A stretch of 64,000 bases of DNA from Methanolobus chelungpuianus (GCF_024500045.1 NZ_JTEO01000002.1:124001-188000); one strand, 5' to 3'; counted from the stretch's first letter, positions 11,183 through 20,026 are shown. Notes: a model not told the origin generated them from the sequence alone. A program made the numbers and translations.

Positions 11183-11341
11183 CTTTTGGTAACTTTTGAT
11201 TTTACTTTTTCCTGACTGGTAACACATACTGGTGGCAAGGAAGATATTTTGTGCAGATCTTGGTGCTAAGCCCTGCATGATGCTGATTTTATTGGAACGG
11301 CACAATATCTGTTTAATAAAATATTATAAAAATATCAGGGG

Positions 11342-11350
11342 ATATATATA
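11342..11350 (+). promoter_or_regulatory. TATA box of the DNA methyltransferase gene
   Basis: ATATATATA lies about 25-30 nt before the ATG at 11374, with no Shine-Dalgarno in front of that ATG. The mRNA is therefore probably leaderless. Confidence 0.5.
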
Positions 11351-11373
11351 CTGCAAATGCATATTTTGCCCGG

Positions 11374-12351
11374 ATGAAAGATACTTACTACAACATGGAT
11401 TGTATTGCAGGTGCCAAGGCACACATTCCTGACGGGGTGGTTGACCTTGTGATCACAGACCCGCCTTTTGCCATAGAAGGTGACCAGTTGCATAGGCTCT
11501 ATAACAGGAAGGAGGAGCATGTTGTGGAAGGTTATGTAGAGGTTTCCCGGGAGAATTACAGGGATTTCTCCTTCAGGTGGATGGAACAGGCAAAAAGGGT
11601 CCTGAAAGATACAGGCTGCATGTACATCGTTTCCGGCTGGACCAACCTGCTGGATATCCTGCTTGCCATTGAACATAATGGCCTTGAGGTCATCAACCAT
11701 ATAATCTGGAAGTACAGTTTCGGTGTAAGCACGAAGAATAAGTTCGTAACCTCACATTATCATATCCTTTACTGTAAAAAGAGCGGCTGTGATGTCAAGT
11801 TCAATCCATATTGCCGCTTCGGTGCCGCTGAAAAGGACCAGGAAGGATCTTCAATGCTTTACTGTGACCTGGAAGACGTCTGGGTCATCGGCAGGGAGTA
11901 TAAGAAAGGAAGGATAAGGAACAAGAATGAGCTTCCGGTGGAGCTGCTCAAGAAGATGATACTCTATTCCTCGGAGGAGGGCGACCTTGTGTGCGATTTC
12001 TTCCTTGGCAGCTTCTCAAGCGCAAAGGTTGCCCGCTCGCTGGGCAGGTACTCCACGGGCTTCGAGATAAACGAGTCGGCATACCTGCAGCAGGTAGGGC
12101 ATATATCCAACATAGAGCGCGGATGGATGCTGGCAGGCCTGAGATCAAATGAAGGCAATCCTCATTTCAATCAGAGGAAGCGCTGGACAAAAGAGGAAAT
12201 GGGCAGCGTGGTGGAGAGATACCACAACATAAAGCGCACAGGTGTAACCGACAGGCAGGCCTATGCAATTCTCTCGCAGGAATTCGGAAGAGGCTATTTT
12301 TCGATGATGAACATTATAAAGAAAAGCAAGAGTGCGCGCTCTCCTTATTAG
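11374..12351 (+). CDS. DNA methyltransferase, N4-cytosine/N6-adenine type (orphan)
   Basis: 325 residues. The catalytic motif DPPF lies near residue 30, and the SAM-binding region FFLGSFSSAKVARSLGR near residue 210. This order (catalytic before SAM motif) is that of beta-class amino-methyltransferases. The last 60 or so residues form a separate basic helical module beginning KRWTKEE, resembling Myb/SANT-like DNA-binding helices. No restriction enzyme gene is adjacent; neighbours are amt and nrpR. The likely role is genome methylation or regulation rather than classical restriction-modification. The target sequence cannot be read from the protein. Confidence 0.88.
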   Translation: MKDTYYNMDCIAGAKAHIPDGVVDLVITDPPFAIEGDQLHRLYNRKEEHVVEGYVEVSRENYRDFSFRWMEQAKRVLKDTGCMYIVSGWTNLLDILLAIEHNGLEVINHIIWKYSFGVSTKNKFVTSHYHILYCKKSGCDVKFNPYCRFGAAEKDQEGSSMLYCDLEDVWVIGREYKKGRIRNKNELPVELLKKMILYSSEEGDLVCDFFLGSFSSAKVARSLGRYSTGFEINESAYLQQVGHISNIERGWMLAGLRSNEGNPHFNQRKRWTKEEMGSVVERYHNIKRTGVTDRQAYAILSQEFGRGYFSMMNIIKKSKSARSPY

Positions 12352-12372
12352 GGCGGGAGCATGTGGAAGAAT

Positions 12373-13350
12373 TCAGAACTCTTTCATCCGCCTGAATTCC
12401 ATGACCGTTGATACCGGCAGCGTCTCTGCGCGAATGCCGGCTTCCTCTACGGCGGCTACTGCATTGATTCCTGTCATTACGGGAATGCCTACCATCCCTC
12501 TTGAGACGGGCGCATAGAACACCTCTGCTCCGGGTTCTCCAATGCAGATATGTCCCTTTATATCCGCCTTCCCGGCAAGCTCAAGCATCTCCAGGGCCTT
12601 GGGAGCTGCAGCAGCCGGTATTTCCCTCACGTTAGCCAGCATCTTCCCGGTGCCGGTATCAAATGTCTGGAGGACGGAGGTGGCCTTTCTCCTCAAAAAC
12701 AGTTTGATGGGGTCAATTGAGGTGCCGTTATAGGATATGAGGTCGACAAAACCCTCAGGTTCATGGTTCTCCACCTGCATCAGGCCTCCGTAGAGCGGGG
12801 ACACAGGTATCCCGCTTTTGAGCAGCAGCCCGTCGAAAGTTATACTGCAGACTGTCGCCAGCGCCACCTGTCCCTCCGGCACATAGATATCGAACTCAGT
12901 GGAATCCTCTTCAAAGATGCTGGCCTTGGAACTGATCGTTGCCCCCTGGGACATAGCATAGCGTATGATGTCCGCAGCATTGTCGAAATCATCCTTGTCA
13001 ATATAGGTGATGTTCACAATGACGTTTCCCTTACCTGTGTTAAGGTCATAGTCTGTCCTGTAGATGAGTTCCTCGATCCGTGAAATGATAAAGCCGAGCC
13101 TGTCACTGATAAGTGCGTCGCTGAGCTCTTTTTTACCTCGTTCGGTGATAGTGCGTCCTATGTAACCGTGCTTTTTGGTGAAGCCCCTTTCATCAAGTAT
13201 CCTCAGATGGTATCTGACAGCCCTCTCTCCTATGGCATAGCCGCGGTTGTGAAGCTCGTCGGCAATAAGCCGTGCACCTACCGGTTTATCACTTTCGCTG
13301 ATGATGCGCATAATTTCGACAAGTTTTCTCTCAACATTAGGGTCTGTCAT
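12373..13350 (-). CDS. nrpR: NrpR, global nitrogen repressor (HTH plus one NrpR domain)
   Basis: 325 residues from the ATG at 13350, which has GGTGAG at good spacing; an in-frame ATG at 13383 is an alternative. Residues 1-75 form a winged helix (ARLIADELHNRGYAIGERAV). The rest is one NrpR regulatory domain with the features YIPEG-like (DIYVPEGQ), SPLYGGLMQVE and PGAEVFYAPVSRGM. HTH plus a single domain matches NrpRI of Methanosarcina, which works with a separate NrpRII. It represses nif, glnK-amt and glnA promoters until 2-oxoglutarate accumulates. TATA (TTAAATAA) is at about 13411-13420. Convergent with the methyltransferase gene. Confidence 0.92.
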   Translation of the reverse strand: MTDPNVERKLVEIMRIISESDKPVGARLIADELHNRGYAIGERAVRYHLRILDERGFTKKHGYIGRTITERGKKELSDALISDRLGFIISRIEELIYRTDYDLNTGKGNVIVNITYIDKDDFDNAADIIRYAMSQGATISSKASIFEEDSTEFDIYVPEGQVALATVCSITFDGLLLKSGIPVSPLYGGLMQVENHEPEGFVDLISYNGTSIDPIKLFLRRKATSVLQTFDTGTGKMLANVREIPAAAAPKALEMLELAGKADIKGHICIGEPGAEVFYAPVSRGMVGIPVMTGINAVAAVEEAGIRAETLPVSTVMEFRRMKEF

Positions 13351-13432
13351 TTTTCTCACCGTTACCGGCCTCAAGCCAGTCATGCTAATGATAACTAATA
13401 GACTGCGCCTCTTATTTAAGATGTCGTATCCC

Positions 13433-15112
13433 TCAGATGCGCCCTGTGCGAAGTATATACACCACAAGCCACATCCCCAGAAGGCCCGCCATTACAAACC
13501 CGATGACGCCCAGCATGGGCATACCCCATATATATGGTTCCAGTCCGGTCTGGATTATGAGGGACGAGCCAACTATGATGGCAGATATGATAAGGCTGAA
13601 TGCAAGGCGATTGCTTGCCGCATCAAGCTCCGCCACTATCCTGTCAAATCCGTGGGGATCGAACCTGAGCTTCAGGTATCCCTTTTCTGCCACGTCCAGT
13701 ATATGGGATATCTTCATGGGCGCCCGGCGCATCACCCTCGACCAGTTGTAAAGATCACTGTATGCCCCGCCTGCAATACTGCTCAGCTGGAAGCGCTTCT
13801 TCATGGCTTTTCTGGCGTAGGGTTCCGCGATCTCGGCAATGTTCATCTCAGGGTCCATGAGGGCTCCGAAGCCTTCCACGGTCATGGCACCCTTTGACAG
13901 CAGGGCGACATTGGATGGTACACGTACCTGATGCTTCCTGAGCAGCCCCACCATTTCCTGAAGTATGGCGGCGGTGTCCAGCTGCTTGACAGGCCTTCCG
14001 TAATACCTGTAGAGCAGGTGGTCAATATCGATCTTCAGTGAGTGGATGTCCACCTCCTCCCCTATGGAGCCCAGGTCCCGCAGGATTTCTATGTAGAGTT
14101 TAGTGTCGCTTTTTGTGATGGCTATCAATTCATCGATAAGCAGGTTCCTCATGTCGGGTGAAAGGAAGCCCGCCATCCCGAAATCCAGCAGGGCTATCCG
14201 GCCGTCCTTCATAATGAATACATTGCCTGAGTGCAGGTCCGCATGGAAGAACCCATCCTCATAGACCTGTTTCATGAAAGACTCAACAACGGCCCTGGCT
14301 ATGCTCTTCCTGTCAATACCGAGTTCTTCCGATCCCACGAACAGGCTGCTCTTCACCCCGTCTATGTATTCAAGGGTCAGGACCTTGGAACTGGTGTAAT
14401 CCCAGTAAACCTTCGGGATATAGGTAAGTGGGTCGTCCACGAGGTTGTTCGCAAAGCGCTGAGCGTTCCTGGCCTCCTGTGTATAGTCCATCTCGTTGAT
14501 GATGGTGCTCTCGAACTCCTCGATGGTCTCCCTCGGGCGGTACAGGCGCGCCTCCGGAATGTGCTCTTCCGCAAACTCTGCAAGGCTGTACATAATATCG
14601 AGGTCAGCATCAATGATCTTCCTTATGCCTGGGCGCTGGACCTTGACAGCTACCTCTTCGCCGTTCTTAAGTCTTGCATAATGGACCTGTCCCAGGGATG
14701 CTGCTGCGATCGGCGTTTCTTCAAAGTACTCGAAAACGTCTTTTATCTCAGAGCCCAGCTCTTCCCTTATGACCTTCCTCACGTCCTCGAACCCGAAGGC
14801 CTGCACATCGTCCTGCAGCCTGGAGAACTCCTCGGTATATTCCATTGGGATAAGGTCCTGTCTCATGCTAAGGATCTGGCCCAGCTTGATATATGTGGGT
14901 CCAAGTTCTTCCAGCACCATCCTTACCCTCCCTGGGCGCGACATGGTGCCTGCAGGAGTATGTTCCCTTTTCCGGAGCCTTGAGCGCAGAGGCCTGAATT
15001 CGCCTATCTTCAGTCGGTCCACAAGATACCCGAACTCATACTTTATCAGTGTGTCAATGATCTTTCCATATCTCCTGATCATCGAGTACCTGTTCAGCTT
15101 GCGGTTTAGCAT
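13433..15112 (-). CDS. ABC1/UbiB-family atypical kinase with C-terminal membrane anchor
   Basis: 559 residues. The signature KxGQ motif is in YIKLGQILSMRQD, the Ala-rich loop in AAASLGQVH, and the nucleotide-binding lysine in VAVKVQRPG. Kinase-like metal residues are in HADLHSGNVF and LLDFGMAG. Two hydrophobic segments close the protein (about 505-555). Bacterial and mitochondrial relatives support quinone synthesis through ATPase activity; in Methanosarcinales the plausible link is methanophenazine or lipids, which is inference. A TATA-like AATAATAAAA about 25 nt before the ATG and no ribosome site suggest a leaderless mRNA. Confidence 0.9.
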   Translation of the reverse strand: MLNRKLNRYSMIRRYGKIIDTLIKYEFGYLVDRLKIGEFRPLRSRLRKREHTPAGTMSRPGRVRMVLEELGPTYIKLGQILSMRQDLIPMEYTEEFSRLQDDVQAFGFEDVRKVIREELGSEIKDVFEYFEETPIAAASLGQVHYARLKNGEEVAVKVQRPGIRKIIDADLDIMYSLAEFAEEHIPEARLYRPRETIEEFESTIINEMDYTQEARNAQRFANNLVDDPLTYIPKVYWDYTSSKVLTLEYIDGVKSSLFVGSEELGIDRKSIARAVVESFMKQVYEDGFFHADLHSGNVFIMKDGRIALLDFGMAGFLSPDMRNLLIDELIAITKSDTKLYIEILRDLGSIGEEVDIHSLKIDIDHLLYRYYGRPVKQLDTAAILQEMVGLLRKHQVRVPSNVALLSKGAMTVEGFGALMDPEMNIAEIAEPYARKAMKKRFQLSSIAGGAYSDLYNWSRVMRRAPMKISHILDVAEKGYLKLRFDPHGFDRIVAELDAASNRLAFSLIISAIIVGSSLIIQTGLEPYIWGMPMLGVIGFVMAGLLGMWLVVYILRTGRI

Positions 15113-15265
15113 GTTTGTCTCAACTATGATTTTATTATTTGCTAGTTCTTTTTATGAACCGGATTCATATTAAATTATGGCCCACCACCACCACTCTTTG
15201 TGAACACGGGGAAATGGTTAAATAATCTTCCAATCCAATCTGTAATAAGTGGGGTAGGGTAGAGA

Positions 15266-15295
15266 ATGTCAGCTTCATGCTCTGCCTACAATTAA
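15266..15295 (+). other. Possible 9-codon leader peptide
   Basis: ATG to TAA encoding MSASCSAYN lies in the leader of the DUF3303-like gene and ends 16 nt before its start. A TATA-like element lies near 15218. It could be chance. Confidence 0.2.
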
Positions 15296-15311
15296 AATCA
15301 GGAGTGAGAAT

Positions 15312-15581
15312 ATGTTATTTTTAAGCACAAGCACGTGGCAACCAGAGAACAGCCAAGAGGTCATTGACCATTTCAAGAAACTGAGGCCGCCCGCAGGCGT
15401 GAATATCAAGAATCAGTGGGTAGATATCTCCGGCGGAAGATATTTCATATTGTACGAGACCGAGGATTCCAAGGCATTTGCGGAGTTCAACCTTCCGTGG
15501 TCTGACGTATGTTTTATAGACAGCTGCCCGGTCATGGAATCCACAGAATTTGTCAAGCTGATGAGCTCAAGGGAAGGATGA
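15312..15581 (+). CDS. Small DUF3303-like protein
   Basis: 89 residues, preceded by GGAGTGA at proper spacing. The sequence shows an alpha/beta pattern of the ferredoxin-like barrel type (LFLSTSTWQPENSQEV, then YILYETEDSKAFAEF). That resembles small DUF3303 proteins of methanogens, a family of unknown function. Stand-alone gene with its own promoter. The stop codon lies in the loop of a strong hairpin. Confidence 0.7.
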   Translation: MLFLSTSTWQPENSQEVIDHFKKLRPPAGVNIKNQWVDISGGRYFILYETEDSKAFAEFNLPWSDVCFIDSCPVMESTEFVKLMSSREG

Positions 15582-15588
15582 TTCCCTT
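15569..15588 (+). terminator. Hairpin enclosing a stop codon, followed by T-rich DNA
   Basis: Arms AAGGGAA and TTCCCTT with loop GGATGA, in which the TGA is the stop codon of the upstream gene. CTTGACTTTTTA follows. Probable terminator. Confidence 0.6.
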
Positions 15589-15602
15589 CTTGACTTTTTA
15601 CC

Positions 15603-16217
15603 TCAGCCAGCTGGTCCTAAACTGATATTCTTTTCTGAGCTTCCGAGGCGCACTGTGAAATCACCGGCCGCAAGTGCTTCTGTTCTATAGTTGAGGCTGA
15701 AATTGCCTTCGGTGTCAGAGCGGACGCTCTGCATGGCTGCAAAATCCAGCCTTACTTCCTTTTCACCTTCTTCTGCCTTCCCGTTAATGAGTATGTCGTA
15801 TGTTCCGTGCGGGACGTTGTCTTCTGCAAATTCGGCAACACCTTCCCTTGCATCAAAACTACGTTTAAGGTCAATGAACATCTTCACTATGAAATTCAGG
15901 TCCCTTACCTGCCGGGAAGTGACTGTAAAGCGGTTCCTGCCCTTTGGTATCTCTATTCCCTCAAAGACATACTCATAAAGGCCATCCCGGACAGGCACCA
16001 ATCTTGAGAATGAGACTTCGATGTCCAGTGTACTGTCCGGCTGTCCTGCCTTGCCCCTTATCGTAAGGGTGTCTCCCTTCCGGGGTTTCTCCGGCAGGAT
16101 ACTCCACTCTGTCACCTTGCTCCCAGTCTCTCCCCTCTTTTCCTCCGAAGGTTCCACCAGTGAATAAATGAACTTGGCAAAAAGAAGGAATAGATTCTCT
16201 CCCTTACTGAGGACCAC
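15603..16217 (-). CDS. Conserved hypothetical protein, probable beta-sandwich
   Basis: 204 residues from a GTG start at 16217 that has GGAGGGA a few bases upstream. After a hydrophobic N-terminal stretch (LFLLFAKFIYSLV) the protein shows Ig-like beta strands: PRKGDTLTIRGKAG, EGIEIPKGRNRFTV and SLNYRTEALAAGDFTV. The last pattern resembles domains found in archaeal surface proteins, but no signal peptide is evident. It sits 27 nt behind a phasin-like gene and probably shares its transcript. Function unknown. Confidence 0.7.
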   Translation of the reverse strand: MVLSKGENLFLLFAKFIYSLVEPSEEKRGETGSKVTEWSILPEKPRKGDTLTIRGKAGQPDSTLDIEVSFSRLVPVRDGLYEYVFEGIEIPKGRNRFTVTSRQVRDLNFIVKMFIDLKRSFDAREGVAEFAEDNVPHGTYDILINGKAEEGEKEVRLDFAAMQSVRSDTEGNFSLNYRTEALAAGDFTVRLGSSEKNISLGPAG

Positions 16218-16244
16218 ACTCCCTCCCCCGGGCCTCTGGTATCC

Positions 16245-16619
16245 TTAAAGATCGTCTTCTTCCTTGCTTACGGAGGCTGCGTCTGGTTCATGCACGGCTT
16301 TCTCCCTGTTGACCAGCATGTCTATCTTGCTTTCCAGCCCCCGGATGGTTTCTTTCAGGTCCTTTACCTCTTCCTTGCTTGCGTAATCCGCCCTTTTGAA
16401 GGTTTCCTGTACCCTGGCAGTGATCCTGCTCTCCATCTCTTCTTTCTGCTTTCTCTGCTCATCCATGAGCTCACGCACGAACTTCTTGCCCTCTTCCTTT
16501 TTCATCTCGCCATTCTCAATGAGCTCATCCGTGAAATCCTGTATCTTCTCTTCAGTGAGGGCCCACATACCAATACCGAACAGAGTCGCTTTTTTCCATA
16601 ATTCTGTCATGTCTCTCAA
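16245..16619 (-). CDS. Phasin-like coiled-coil protein
   Basis: 124 residues from a TTG at 16619, which has GGAGGT exactly 6 nt upstream; the ATG at 16610 is 15 nt from it. The protein is almost wholly helical and charged, with the N-terminal stretch TLFGIGMWALTEEKIQDFTDEL. That matches small proteins annotated as phasin-like or polyhydroxyalkanoate-granule associated. A coiled coil spans about 55-110. A true phasin role is unlikely without PHA synthesis. It has its own TATA-like element (CATATTTATC) upstream. Its partner is the following beta-sandwich protein. Confidence 0.7.
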   Translation of the reverse strand: MRDMTELWKKATLFGIGMWALTEEKIQDFTDELIENGEMKKEEGKKFVRELMDEQRKQKEEMESRITARVQETFKRADYASKEEVKDLKETIRGLESKIDMLVNREKAVHEPDAASVSKEEDDL

Positions 16620-16726
16620 TTCCAAACCTCCAATGATTAATTGGTAGGTGTTATGATAAATATGTTCTCATGCGCTGTTATGAGAGGCCTGCTTAAAAAT
16701 GAAGGAATGGAAAAGTAGGGGAGGTT

Positions 16727-18445
16727 TTACTCTGCAAGCTCTTTAAGGTCATGCTCTAGATACCTGGCATGGCTCATCCCAGCAAGGCGATTGCAGACCT
16801 CTTCAGGTTTCCCGTCCATTATTATCTCTGCATTGTCTACAAGTATGGCCCTGTGTGCCACTTCCCTGACAAAGTCCATGTGATGGCTCACCAGCACAAT
16901 GGTGGTGCCCATTCTTTTGTTTATCCTCTTGAGGGAATTGGTCACATCCCTGAGCGTGACAGGATCAAGGTCCCCGAAGGGCTCGTCCAGAATGAGTATC
17001 TCAGGATATGTGATAAGTGCAAGGGCTATGTACGCGCGCACATGTTCCCCGCCGCTTATCCGGCAGGGTGTCTTATCCAGTATCTCAAGGGGCAGGTCAA
17101 GGGCCTCGAATATGTCCTTTGCGTAATCGTCCACATCCTGCTTTGTGATGAGGGGAAAAAGCCTTGCATAGATGTCCGCCGTGATTTTCATCTGCCGCAT
17201 GAGCGCTTCTTTCTCGTCCTCTGTCATGTCGGGAAGGCTGTACAGTGTGTCCAGCACCTTGTCGGATATGCCGAGCTCAGCAGCCTTCTCCCTGGCATAC
17301 TCCAGCGACCTCTTGCCTTTGAGGCGGAGCCTGAATGCCAGCTGCTCCCGTATGCTCGAATGCGGAGAGAGGGTGAACTCCTGATGCATGATGCTGATCC
17401 TCTTACGAAGGTCAAGGCGCTGCCGTGTGAATTCCAGGATATTGAGCCACTGGCCATCATGCAGGTAGCATATATCCCCTTCCTTTGGCACCCTCAATCC
17501 CTCTATCATCTTGAGCAGGGTCGTCTTGCCTGCTCCCGACTGGCCTATGAGTGCAGTTATCTCTCCTGCATTGATGTCCATGGAGAGGTCCGTGAATTTG
17601 AGGACTTCGCCTACCCTTATGAGGGCAAAGCGGTGTGACAGGTTCCTTACCTTGATGACAGGCTCTTTTATTTCTAGGTCCGCGAGCTCTTCCTGTTCGC
17701 TGATGTCCTTAAGGAAATGCCTGAGCACCTTTTCAGGCTCTCCGGTTTCCAGGAGCTTTCCTTCCTCAAGGTATGCGATCCTGTCGCAGAGGTAGAGGTG
17801 GACTTCAGGAAGGTGTGATACCACAATGATAGGTATGTTGAGCTTTGCCTTGAGGTCCTTTATGACATCAAGCATCTCCTGCTTAGTGCCCGGCCCTGTC
17901 ATGGTGACGGGTTCGTCCAGAAGCAGAAGCCGGGGCTTCGCCGCAAGCTGGCGGGCAAGTATAAGTCTCTGCTTCTCTCCCCCGCTGAGCAGATTGGCAG
18001 AGTGCAGGGCTTTGTGTCCGAGGCCTACAAGTCTCATATACTCCATTGCTTCTTCCCTGAGCTCGTCATAATTGGGGGAGTCGGGCTCCGGAAGTCCCTC
18101 ATTTCCGGTTTCCAGGGCGTTGAGCCTGCGGACTATGTTCTCAAAGGCCGGCCCGTTCCACAGGCCGAAATTGCGCTGCAGGTGGATGGCACTGAGGGAC
18201 TGCAGGCATCTCATCCCCTCCTCCCCTGAATCAGAAGTGACCCTGTTTCCATCGAGTGTGATAGATCCCTGTTCAAAAGTCTCTATTCCCCTGAGGATCT
18301 TCAATAGGGTGGTCTTCCCGCTTCCGCTCTTTCCAGTTATCCCAAGTATCTCCCCATCTGCAACAGAGAAACCGATGCTGTCCAGAACACGCTTTTTTCC
18401 GCTGTCGGAGTCATATTCTTTTACGATGTCAGATACCTCAAGCAT
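16727..18445 (-). CDS. atwA: Methyl-coenzyme M reductase activation component A2 (double ABC ATPase)
   Basis: 572 residues from the ATG at 18445 with AGAGGTG upstream. Two ABC ATPase halves are fused: Walker A GKSGSGKTT near residue 40 and GQSGAGKTT near 305, with signatures LSGGEKQRL and ISGGEHVRA. There are no membrane segments. The second half carries the A2-specific stretch around FALIRVGEVLKF. A2 (AtwA) supplies ATP-driven reductive activation of the nickel cofactor F430 in methyl-CoM reductase. It is transcribed away from GGGP synthase with a 55-nt gap. Confidence 0.88.
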   Translation of the reverse strand: MLEVSDIVKEYDSDSGKKRVLDSIGFSVADGEILGITGKSGSGKTTLLKILRGIETFEQGSITLDGNRVTSDSGEEGMRCLQSLSAIHLQRNFGLWNGPAFENIVRRLNALETGNEGLPEPDSPNYDELREEAMEYMRLVGLGHKALHSANLLSGGEKQRLILARQLAAKPRLLLLDEPVTMTGPGTKQEMLDVIKDLKAKLNIPIIVVSHLPEVHLYLCDRIAYLEEGKLLETGEPEKVLRHFLKDISEQEELADLEIKEPVIKVRNLSHRFALIRVGEVLKFTDLSMDINAGEITALIGQSGAGKTTLLKMIEGLRVPKEGDICYLHDGQWLNILEFTRQRLDLRKRISIMHQEFTLSPHSSIREQLAFRLRLKGKRSLEYAREKAAELGISDKVLDTLYSLPDMTEDEKEALMRQMKITADIYARLFPLITKQDVDDYAKDIFEALDLPLEILDKTPCRISGGEHVRAYIALALITYPEILILDEPFGDLDPVTLRDVTNSLKRINKRMGTTIVLVSHHMDFVREVAHRAILVDNAEIIMDGKPEEVCNRLAGMSHARYLEHDLKELAE

Positions 18446-18509
18446 TGTCAACACCTCTGATTGGAATTAATTGAAATAGGAGTAAAAAAGGAAGATCGGG
18501 CCTGGCTCA

Positions 18510-19253
18510 TCAGTTCTTGATGGCTGATACCAGTTCTTCGATCTTTGCGGTGACATTGGAGCTCTTCTCAACCACCGTACCTGTGACGATCATATCCGCT
18601 CCGGCAAGCGCACAGCGCTTTGCAATGGCAGCATCGCGTATGCCTCCGCCGACAATGAGCTTGTTGTCTCCGAGGACATGCTTGACCGCAGCGATCATCT
18701 CAGGCCTTATGGGCTCGTCGGCTCCGGAGCCTGCCTCGAGGTAGGTGTAATGCATCCCCAGGAACTTCCCTGCAAGTGCATAGGCCACCGCGATCTCAGG
18801 CTTGTGTTTTGGAATGAGCTTCGCATCCCCCACCCAGCCTACGGTGCCTCCGGGCTCCACGATGATGTAGGCCATGGAGATGGGCTCGATGCCGCTCTTG
18901 TAAACAAGGGGAGCTCCCATTGCCTGGTTGGTGGTTATGAAACTGATGTCCCTGGAGTTCAGGAGGCTCATGAAGAATATCGCATCTGCGTGCCTGCTGA
19001 CGCCTGAGGCGTTTCCGGGGAAAAGGATGGTTGGCTTATCTGTCCGTTCTTTTATCTGGAGGAGCGTCTGGTCGAGCAGCACTCCTCCGGCTCCTGTGGA
19101 GCCTCCGACCATGATGGCGTCCGTTCCTCCTTGTGCCGCAGCAAAAGCTATTTCTGCTGCCTGCTCGGGAGTCTGGGATGCGGGGTCGATGAGTGTCAAG
19201 TGAACCGTACCCTCGCGCTCTGCGATGTCGTTCAGGTACTTTTCCACTTGCAT
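18510..19253 (-). CDS. Geranylgeranylglyceryl phosphate synthase (GGGPS)
   Basis: 247 residues from the ATG at 19253. TIM-barrel prenyltransferase with HLTLIDPA at strand 1, DAIMVGGSTG, ILFPGNASGVS, YLEAGSGADEPI and LIVGGGIRDAAIA for phosphate binding. It joins geranylgeranyl diphosphate to sn-glycerol 1-phosphate, the first committed step of archaeal membrane lipids. The second enzyme, DGGGPS, is encoded at 62,451. It starts 9 nt after the L40e gene, so the two form an operon. Confidence 0.93.
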   Translation of the reverse strand: MQVEKYLNDIAEREGTVHLTLIDPASQTPEQAAEIAFAAAQGGTDAIMVGGSTGAGGVLLDQTLLQIKERTDKPTILFPGNASGVSRHADAIFFMSLLNSRDISFITTNQAMGAPLVYKSGIEPISMAYIIVEPGGTVGWVGDAKLIPKHKPEIAVAYALAGKFLGMHYTYLEAGSGADEPIRPEMIAAVKHVLGDNKLIVGGGIRDAAIAKRCALAGADMIVTGTVVEKSSNVTAKIEELVSAIKN

Positions 19254-19262
19254 CAAGAGCGA

Positions 19263-19412
19263 TCAGCCACCCTTGGCTTCCTTGGATTTCGGGCGCAGGC
19301 TTTCACTGTTGCATTTTCTGCATCTGGTTGCACGGGACGCGTTGCGTGCGTTACATTTCATACAGATCTTCTTATTGAGGATCCTGTTTTCAGCTTCTGG
19401 GAATCTTGCCAT
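19263..19412 (-). CDS. rpl40e: Ribosomal protein L40e
   Basis: A 49-residue gene: [15 protein letters not shown], then a zinc ribbon CMKC (cysteines 17 and 20) and CRKC (31 and 34), then a basic tail ending KSKEAKGG. Size and cysteine spacing match archaeal large-subunit protein L40e. GGTGAAGATC lies just before the ATG. The gene immediately precedes GGGPS. Confidence 0.93.
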   Translation of the reverse strand: MARFPEAENRILNKKICMKCNARNASRATRCRKCNSESLRPKSKEAKGG

Positions 19413-19631
19413 GATCTTCACCTTTATTATCGTGATCTTTTGTAATATGATTGATTAGAATAATGGTAGGCTGCTTACATGAAGGTCAAAACATATAACT
19501 GTTTTGCCAATAGGTACCTATAGTATCCGCTTGCACAGTACTTACTGCAAATCCGCTTTTTTGGATTTATTCTTTGTCCTTCCCAAGCAAAGACTATTTA
19601 ACATTATCATCATTAATAATGATTGATTGTT

Positions 19632-19982
19632 ATGGCTGACGAAGAACTCATGAAAAGAAGCGATGAATGGTACGAGAAGGCAAAGAAGGAAGGCAAGCTC
19701 AAGGCCAATCCCACCGAGGACCACAGGGCAGGACTCGAGGCTCTCCAGAACCCTCTGCGCAGGAATATCCTGAAAAGACTTAGCCTGGAGGGCAGGATGA
19801 GCTACGAGAAAATAAAGGAAGAGTTCAGGCTGGATGACGTACATGCAAAATTCGACATGGGGATGCTTGTAGACACTCTCTATGTAGAAAAAGAGGAAAA
19901 GGAAGGCAGGTCCGAATACTACCTGACCCCTCGCGGCGAAGCATTCCTTGCAAACGTGGAATCCAAGCACACGCTCAAATGA
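19632..19982 (+). CDS. Winged-helix (ArsR-like) DNA-binding protein
   Basis: 116 residues from the ATG at 19632. An acidic/basic helical N-terminus leads into a winged helix: EALQNPLRRNILKRLSLEG, then SYEKIKEEF as the second helix and YYLTPRGEAFL as the wing. No metal-binding cysteines are visible. A TATA-like CTATTTAAC at about 19594-19602 puts the transcript start a few bases before the ATG, so the mRNA is probably leaderless. Probable transcription regulator of unknown target. Confidence 0.82.
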   Translation: MADEELMKRSDEWYEKAKKEGKLKANPTEDHRAGLEALQNPLRRNILKRLSLEGRMSYEKIKEEFRLDDVHAKFDMGMLVDTLYVEKEEKEGRSEYYLTPRGEAFLANVESKHTLK

Positions 19983-20026
19983 AACTTCTTTTTTGAGATT
20001 TAGATGATTTTCTATTACAGGTAAAG

